Origin: a virus
Direction: 5' to 3' (one strand)
DNA length: 20,197 nt
Virus record (IMG/VR): IMGVR_UViG_3300009507_000175
Coordinates: 1 to 20,197 of that record
Shown here: positions 13,717 to 20,197 of the stretch, one piece after another
Position numbering within the stretch: position 1 is the stretch's first letter
Layout: each line of letters opens with the position of its first letter
The notes under the pieces: generated by a model
Databases searched by the model: none
What the model saw: only the letters and a program-made list of their open reading frames with translations
What the model was told of the DNA's origin: nothing
Program-made: the position numbers and the translations under genes

Positions 13717-16700
13717 TTATGACTTTATTTTTATCATAGGTTTAATGTCGTAAGAATATCCTAATCTTTTATTATATATCAATCTAAAATTCATAGGCTT
13801 TTGTTTATGAGATTTAAATCTAAAATTATTATCCGGTGTAAATCCACCAGCACGAATATCTTCATATATGTTTATTATCGATGAAGGTCTTCCTTTAAAA
13901 TCCCTGGTATACAGCGATATAGAATCTACCACAAATTTTTCAATAATATTATTATTAATATAGAAGTTTGCATCATCAACTAACGTTGTTTTATCTCCAG
14001 CTGAATCTTCAACATTCACATATTTATTTATTACATCAAACACTCCGTCATTTCTTAGCAACCTAGTGGCAGCATCAGTAATATAAAAATCTGCAACTAT
14101 TTGTTTTTCATCCTCAAACATAGTTACTTCAGTTTTATTTATACCATTCTTTAAAATAAAATCTAAGTCTTCTTGGCTGTCTACACTCTGATATGTAAAA
14201 GAAGTAATGTCATACTCATTTTTAATTTTCATCGCGGTAGATCCAAGATAAGATTTTTCTTCAGTGTTATCTAGCGTTCCCGGTATATCCTCTGATTTAC
14301 CACCAGATAGTGCCCTAGTGTAATAATTTGCATCCCACGAAGATCTAAATACATTCACATCTTTTTTAGAAATAGCAATTTCATTAATAAGTGGATATAA
14401 TGGTAATTTATCGGAAGACTCTGATAGTTTAGTGATACCGTTTGGATTTATTTCATTTACCTTGTGATAAAAATGATTTTTTATAATACCCCAACTAGAA
14501 TCATGGATGTTGTTGTCTATGATAAGTCCCACATTAAATGTAGTACCACATCTATTATATCTGTTATAATATGATTTAGCAGTTTTTAATTCATATGAAT
14601 CATTCATAGCATGCCTGTATAAAAATGACTCAAATTGAGCTTCTCTATTGTCTACTGTAGCCTGTACTCTATTAGATTTAAAATGAGTATACATATCAGT
14701 AAATGTAACAACAGGTTTAAATCCTACGGTATATGATCCACTGTGTCTTATTAAGAATGGATAATATTCTGCATCATTTGATTTAATCAAATTATAACCA
14801 ATAATACCTTTAAATAATTTAAAACTCTTTGGTTTATCATTATCTTCTTCTACAGAAAGGGTCGCATATTTTATAATTTCATTTCCATCTTCAAAATTAA
14901 TAGTAAACCTATTTGTGTTTATTTCTCCATCTTCCTCTATTGTAGTATATTTAACACTATCATCATTTAAGTTTATCATTTCTGCAACACTATTAATAGA
15001 TAGTTTTTCTAAAAGAACTTTGTGTATATTTGTTCCACCATCTTTATAGTAATATTTTATTTTACTTTGTAAATAGTTGGGTAAAAACTCTACATCTAGA
15101 ATATCAGATGGATCATTCACATTTACAGGTTTCCCTTGTACTTTAATAATATTATCACCTTCTACAGTGTAAATTGAAAACTTATAAATTGTATTTCCAG
15201 GAGTTTCAGGATATAAGTCCATTAAAACATCACCATATAATCCATTTTCTCCTAATAAAATTTGATCATCGAAATTAGGCATACTTCCGTCAATATGAGG
15301 AATACCTTCTATTGTAAATGGTAATTCCCCTGAAAAATCAGCTTGGTTCCAATTTAGCGCACCATCAAACGAAGTGTTGGCATAAATATAATCTTCACCC
15401 GCATGATCATATACGATTTTGTGATTTAATTCATATAATAGTTTTCTATTCATGTTTCCTTTCACCCAATAATCGCTAAGATTCATTGTAATAAAAAAGA
15501 TTACATACTTAAACTTCTTGTTTTGAATAACTTCAAATTCTATATCATTTGTTTCAGTGTCAGTATTTGTTTTTAATAAAATACTAAATTTATAACCATT
15601 AAATTCACTACTTTTAACAAAATCAAGTGCAGTTTTATTTGCAAATTCTTTTCTATTTTTTAATACAACTTTTAAACCTTTGAATATAGTGTTAGCAAAA
15701 GCATTTGTATCACCGCCATCTATCAATGTATATTTTTTCTTTAATTCTGTTTTAAAGAACGTATTATTAATATCATCAGGGTTTAAATAACCCTCTGTGT
15801 ATTCTCCGAATTTTTGAAATATAGATTCTAAATCTTCCTGATTTAGATTTTTTTCAAATCCTTCAGAAATCATAAATTTATCAAAATAATTATTTTTAGT
15901 ACTTTTGAATAAATCAGATGTTAATTCAAAATCTTCAATAAAGTTTACATATGAAAAACCTTGGTTTAATTCGTCGTATCTTAAATACTTTGGATTTTTA
16001 TCCATGTAAAACCATTCATGTGTCATGTCATTTTTATTACGACCAATTGCACTTAAATCAGGGGAGAAATTAGTTCTACCAAACGCTTCGTTAGTATTTA
16101 AGTAGTATGGTTGTTCTTTAACATTTAATGAATCTTTTAGAACCCACTTGTTAATATTAGGAACAACTCTAGATTTAGTAGCAAATTCTTTTAATTCGTT
16201 TTCTTTTAATCTATCAAATTCACTTGTAATATTTTCAGATAATTCTTCGTCGATAGTTTCTTCAGATAATATTCCGGATAAATTAGAAAAATAATCAACA
16301 GGTTCTAGTGCATAATTATCATCAAATATGTCACTGGCAGCTAATATTGAATTAAATTCAGATGTGATTGGATCTATATTTAATATAGCGCTTTCATATG
16401 GTTCGTAATTTATATTGCTTCTTGTTTCTAAAGAAAGTTCCTTTAAATTAGAATTTGAAGTGTCATAAAAATCAAAGTCCATGTCATATAGATCATACAC
16501 CGAGAACAAACCAACATGTACTATATTGTTATTAAAGACCCTTGCTTCTCCGTCATTAATATCTGAATCTAAAGACAATATTATTTTAGATCTAGTAGAG
16601 TTAACAGAATCAATATCTTCGACAATATCTAAAACTTTGTTGTAAATACCTTTATAATTAGTTTCTAAATAATCACCAACTGATATTTCACTTAAAGTTG

Positions 16701-19700
16701 TATTATCAACAAACACTGATCTGTTACGAGTGTTACCTCCATTTAAATAATGAGCTCTCCAATTTTCTTTTATAGAATTGGCACCTTTTTTGAGGTTTAA
16801 TATATTATTTAAATCTTCATTTTCTACTTTAATAAAATCAGTAACATTCTCTTTGTTTACCAATACAACATGTTGTTTTAGTCTATATCCAGGTACATTT
16901 GTTTTTACAAAAACATCTGACCCTACATTATATGACTCTAATTCACCTTCATCGTTTTGTATCGCAGACGCCAACGCGGATGCTATATCTCCAGTAGTTC
17001 CTTGATTAGAAAATTGTTGTCCTTTATAAGTTCCTTTTGGTAGTGTATAATTAGAAACATATGTTCTATCTTGTAAATTAACATTAGATTGGAGTTGATC
17101 AACTCTAACAATAGAACTGATTGCACCTACAACTCTCATATTAAGATTGCCTAGATTTGTTTTAATTTCAGTTATATTTACAGACTTAGTATTATAATCA
17201 AAAGTAATGTTTAAGTTTGCATCTTTTGGTGCAGCTATAATGTTAGCTACGGTAGTTTCAAAATCAACACCTAATTCTATATCATTATCGAACAAATCAG
17301 ATTCGATACCATCTTCTTCTATTTTAATATTAATTAATTCTCCAGGTGCGTGTTTAATAAACGTAAACTTATATGATTCTTCTCTTGATTCTAATACAGC
17401 TATTTTATCAGCACTATCAGGTGCACCTGTTATTGTCATTTTAACAAAATCAAAACCTTGATCTTCATTTCTAGTTAAATTAACAGATCTACCAACATGA
17501 GAAATACCTATGGTTTTTGATATAACTTCATTGTTGCCGTCTACTTTAACTTCTAATTTTGAAGGATTGTAAAAACCAGAGTTTGATATCTTATAAAAAA
17601 TATCATTTATCTTTACATAACCTAAAGTCGGTGATGTAGACATTTGTTTATAACTAGGAATTGCCGTAATTGAATTTGTACTATCAATTAATGAATCAAT
17701 TTTACCAAAAGTAATTACATTGTTACTAACAGAATTAATTTCACCTACACCAGAATCCACAGTATCAACATATAATCCAAAATATCTACTAACACTATAA
17801 TCAGACCCTTCGTTATCGTCAAATAAGAATTCCAAATTCAATATATTAGCACATAACATGTCATTTCTTTTAAAACCATCGGTTATAAAATCATTGGCCT
17901 CAATAAGGGGTTTGTCAGTTTCTACAAAATCTTTGTAAATGTATTCACCCTTGCTAGTTAATTCACCTGATTTTAAATCTATACCATTATAATTAGTATT
18001 TTCATTTTTGTTAAACGAAACAGTTAACGGTGCTTTAGGGAAAGTTTCTTGTTGAACATGAGATCTAATATATTTTCCTAAATCTGAATCTTTTGATAAA
18101 TCAAATGATTTAATTATCTCAGCATTTTTTAACATGCTGGAAATTCTATCAGCGTTGCTACTATTCGTATGAGTAGAATCCAATAAACTAGGATCTTTTA
18201 CTTTAAATATTACAAAATTATTTGGCATATTATTATCTGCCCATATAGGTGCAAACATTTTATAACTCTCATCATAATTTTTAGAATAATTATAAGTAGT
18301 TCCATATTGATATTCCTCTTCTACTTGTTTATTATAAGAATCATGTACCGTTAAATCAGAATTAACTCTTTTTGTTAAGTATATTAAATCAGATGGAGTT
18401 CCAGTAGCTCTAAAAAAAGAAGATACGTCTTTGGCATAATTTCCATTTGGATTAATAGGATTTTTTTTATATTTTATTCCCGCTAATTTTTCACTGGCGC
18501 TTATACTCTCCAAATATACCGTACCACTAGAATCTGTAACTATTTTTATATTTCCAGATAATTTAGGATTAGTTCTTAATAAAGGCTTGGCGACATTATC
18601 TAGTTTATAATTAGTTTCCGTGTTAAAATTTGGACCAGCTTTAACAGAATCATAACCACTAACGAATGGAAACGTATATGTTTTATTAATTTCAATTTCA
18701 CTACCAAGAACGCATGGTGCACCATTATTTTCATAAATGTTAATAGTCTCTTCGCTACTAAAACCTAGTTCAATTCCACTAGAAACAACGGGCCTTATTT
18801 TAGAATCATTAAAATTATTTTTTAGTAATAACACGGCATCATCTATGTCTTCTGCAATAATTCTAGAAACATATGATAAACATTCTCCAGTGTTGTTAGA
18901 CACAACTACATTTCCTATCGTTAAATCATCTATAAAATCTTTTATGTGACTGCCCGTGTCTCCTGATGTATTTGTATGTAGACCATCTATTACATAGACT
19001 GGCCAAAATATATCTTCAGTTGTATAACCACCATCTGGCCCTTCGGGTCCTTCGATTTCAGGAGTATAAGAATAGAATGCATAAAAGTTATTATTAGCAG
19101 AGTCACCTTCAATAAGATCTGAAATATTAATGTCAGGCCTATTATTATATGTTGAACAAGAACCCAGTTCAAAAATATTATTTCCAACCGCTAACTTATT
19201 ATTGACATCATAACCATACCAATTTAAATTTTTACCATCACCTAAATTATCCCATGCTAAATATTCATCGCTGTTTCCTACTGCGAATATATTTGATTCA
19301 AATAAATCCAATGGATCCTGTCCTTGTGCACCTAAACTAGATTTGTATATTGCAATATTTGATTTTCCTAATTCTAACAAGGTAGTAATAGCAGGCGCAC
19401 CCACATCTCTACTAAACCATAAAACAACGTCTTCGAGTTCACCAGAATATTGTCCTGTACAAAATTCATTTAAATTTGGATCATCAAAGTTTGGTAAATA
19501 TTGAACAATAATTTGTTTTATTTCTTGTGCAACTTCTTTTTCACACTCAAACTCAAATCCAGCTGGTTCATTGTTGTTTTCTCCCCATGTGTTATTAGAT
19601 GATCTTTTATAAAATACATCTAAAGCAATATCGGTATCTCCATAAACTCCGCTTTCTATTGAGCTCTGTACTACATTAGTGATAGTGAATAAATCTGAGT

Positions 19701-20197
19701 CATACTCGTTAGAGAATATTTGTATAGAACCATTTACCAATTCAAGTAAAGTTTTTGGACCATTATCACCGTTATACCAAAGATCTGTAATCTGTATATC
19801 ATCGTCACAATATGCATTTTCACTACTTGCATACCTAACGGCCGTGGATATAGAACTAGCATTACTTTCACAATCTTTAATACTAGTGATCACTCCGTTA
19901 GCATTGATACCTAATACTCTAGTTTTACTAGAATCAGAAACCTTTATGTATATTGCAGTATTACTTGGCCTTGTAACCTTATTATTTAAATCTTGATCAT
20001 AATAAACTGTGTCACCTATTGATAATTCACTAGTATTGTTTGCATATGTTGTTCCACCATAAACATTTGTAGTTGCAGGTGCGATACACATAGCATCTGG
20101 ATCACTACCAAACGATGATGCATCCATTTCGAAATACGGAACAGCCTCAATGGCAAAGTTAATAGTTAGTGGAGCTGATTGTTCTTCTTTACTATCC
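13717..20197 (-). CDS. Giant virion structural protein (5' end outside window)
   Basis: The frame is open from the right edge to the TAA at 13717-13719, at least 2159 codons. The Met at 20127 is probably internal, because the 23 codons before it stay open and read as normal protein (NFAIEAVPYFEM). The N-terminal third is Cys-containing and beta-rich, with a segment YYDQDLNNKVTRPSNTAIYI near nt 19930-20020 that resembles repeats in flavophage fibre proteins. Around nt 18200-18580 are NPKLSGNIKIVTDSSGTVYL, EYQYGTTYNYSKNYDESYKM and FAPIWADNNMPNNFVIFKV. Around nt 16060-16160 are NKWVLKDSLNV and AFGRTNFSPDLS. I associate these motifs with very large virion proteins of marine and gut Bacteroidetes phages, from memory. 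It heads the structural run and is followed one base later by the collagen-like fibre, so a tail or baseplate scaffold is likely. Confidence 0.8.
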   Translation of the reverse strand, partial: DSKEEQSAPLTINFAIEAVPYFEMDASSFGSDPDAMCIAPATTNVYGGTTYANNTSELSIGDTVYYDQDLNNKVTRPSNTAIYIKVSDSSKTRVLGINANGVITSIKDCESNASSISTAVRYASSENAYCDDDIQITDLWYNGDNGPKTLLELVNGSIQIFSNEYDSDLFTITNVVQSSIESGVYGDTDIALDVFYKRSSNNTWGENNNEPAGFEFECEKEVAQEIKQIIVQYLPNFDDPNLNEFCTGQYSGELEDVVLWFSRDVGAPAITTLLELGKSNIAIYKSSLGAQGQDPLDLFESNIFAVGNSDEYLAWDNLGDGKNLNWYGYDVNNKLAVGNNIFELGSCSTYNNRPDINISDLIEGDSANNNFYAFYSYTPEIEGPEGPDGGYTTEDIFWPVYVIDGLHTNTSGDTGSHIKDFIDDLTIGNVVVSNNTGECLSYVSRIIAEDIDDAVLLLKNNFNDSKIRPVVSSGIELGFSSEETINIYENNGAPCVLGSEIEINKTYTFPFVSGYDSVKAGPNFNTETNYKLDNVAKPLLRTNPKLSGNIKIVTDSSGTVYLESISASEKLAGIKYKKNPINPNGNYAKDVSSFFRATGTPSDLIYLTKRVNSDLTVHDSYNKQVEEEYQYGTTYNYSKNYDESYKMFAPIWADNNMPNNFVIFKVKDPSLLDSTHTNSSNADRISSMLKNAEIIKSFDLSKDSDLGKYIRSHVQQETFPKAPLTVSFNKNENTNYNGIDLKSGELTSKGEYIYKDFVETDKPLIEANDFITDGFKRNDMLCANILNLEFLFDDNEGSDYSVSRYFGLYVDTVDSGVGEINSVSNNVITFGKIDSLIDSTNSITAIPSYKQMSTSPTLGYVKINDIFYKISNSGFYNPSKLEVKVDGNNEVISKTIGISHVGRSVNLTRNEDQGFDFVKMTITGAPDSADKIAVLESREESYKFTFIKHAPGELINIKIEEDGIESDLFDNDIELGVDFETTVANIIAAPKDANLNITFDYNTKSVNITEIKTNLGNLNMRVVGAISSIVRVDQLQSNVNLQDRTYVSNYTLPKGTYKGQQFSNQGTTGDIASALASAIQNDEGELESYNVGSDVFVKTNVPGYRLKQHVVLVNKENVTDFIKVENEDLNNILNLKKGANSIKENWRAHYLNGGNTRNRSVFVDNTTLSEISVGDYLETNYKGIYNKVLDIVEDIDSVNSTRSKIILSLDSDINDGEARVFNNNIVHVGLFSVYDLYDMDFDFYDTSNSNLKELSLETRSNINYEPYESAILNIDPITSEFNSILAASDIFDDNYALEPVDYFSNLSGILSEETIDEELSENITSEFDRLKENELKEFATKSRVVPNINKWVLKDSLNVKEQPYYLNTNEAFGRTNFSPDLSAIGRNKNDMTHEWFYMDKNPKYLRYDELNQGFSYVNFIEDFELTSDLFKSTKNNYFDKFMISEGFEKNLNQEDLESIFQKFGEYTEGYLNPDDINNTFFKTELKKKYTLIDGGDTNAFANTIFKGLKVVLKNRKEFANKTALDFVKSSEFNGYKFSILLKTNTDTETNDIEFEVIQNKKFKYVIFFITMNLSDYWVKGNMNRKLLYELNHKIVYDHAGEDYIYANTSFDGALNWNQADFSGELPFTIEGIPHIDGSMPNFDDQILLGENGLYGDVLMDLYPETPGNTIYKFSIYTVEGDNIIKVQGKPVNVNDPSDILDVEFLPNYLQSKIKYYYKDGGTNIHKVLLEKLSINSVAEMINLNDDSVKYTTIEEDGEINTNRFTINFEDGNEIIKYATLSVEEDNDKPKSFKLFKGIIGYNLIKSNDAEYYPFLIRHSGSYTVGFKPVVTFTDMYTHFKSNRVQATVDNREAQFESFLYRHAMNDSYELKTAKSYYNRYNRCGTTFNVGLIIDNNIHDSSWGIIKNHFYHKVNEINPNGITKLSESSDKLPLYPLINEIAISKKDVNVFRSSWDANYYTRALSGGKSEDIPGTLDNTEEKSYLGSTAMKIKNEYDITSFTYQSVDSQEDLDFILKNGINKTEVTMFEDEKQIVADFYITDAATRLLRNDGVFDVINKYVNVEDSAGDKTTLVDDANFYINNNIIEKFVVDSISLYTRDFKGRPSSIINIYEDIRAGGFTPDNNFRFKSHKQKPMNFRLIYNKRLGYSYDIKPMIKIKS
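13769..13781 (-). promoter_or_regulatory. Promoter-like element TGATATATAATAA inside the giant gene's 3' end
   Basis: This differs from AGATATATAATAA only at its first base. It lies 53 bases before the ATG of the collagen-like gene, inside the coding sequence of the giant protein (around its residues YNKRLGYS). The distance is suitable for a promoter serving the fibre genes. Being within coding DNA, it could also be chance. Confidence 0.3.

Noticed and set aside
20125-20127. ATG as the start of the giant protein
   Set aside because: The frame stays open upstream to the window edge with protein-like sequence, so it is better treated as an internal Met.
1-20197. tRNA genes, insertion sequences or attachment sites
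   Set aside because: I found no cloverleaf-like sequence, transposase frame or terminal inverted repeats, and gaps between genes are too short to hold them.

Overview
The window is a block of a T4-like tailed phage genome (myovirus type, strongly AT-rich) in which every convincing gene lies on the minus strand, so transcription runs from position 20197 towards position 1. The host is probably a member of the Bacteroidetes (flavobacterial type). The reasons are a BACON-like domain in a virion protein, start codons preceded by A/T-rich leaders with almost no Shine-Dalgarno sequence, and the general style of the structural proteins. This host call is an inference.

In transcription order, positions 20197 to 6874 hold virion genes. 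They are a giant structural protein whose 5' end lies outside the window; a collagen-like fibre protein with Pro/Thr and Gly/Ser repeats; a fibre-like protein with a BACON-like N-terminus and a complete C-terminal HINT (intein/hedgehog-type) self-processing domain; a membrane-anchored coiled-coil protein with an outer-membrane-like C-terminus; a 687-residue protein of unknown role; a tail-tube-fold protein; and a 122-residue protein that starts like a T4 capsid-targeting sequence and ends in a glycine zipper.

Positions 6873 to 1664 hold the DNA replication and recombination genes. They are a RuvC-like resolvase, a small 56-codon ORF, gp32 (single-strand DNA-binding protein), gp61 (primase), a 73-residue unknown, UvsY (recombination mediator) and UvsW (helicase). 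From gp32 to UvsW the genes overlap or nearly touch, so this looks like one operon for recombination-dependent replication. The left edge holds most of a large protein that also begins with a capsid-targeting-like peptide and carries a zinc-ribbon-like motif.

A 13-base element, AGATATATAATAA or a close variant, recurs on the coding strand just upstream of five genes. It may be this phage's late promoter. The strongest candidates for new biology are the HINT domain placed after a poly-glycine run in a fibre-like protein, and the putative head-packaged, protease-released glycine-zipper peptide.
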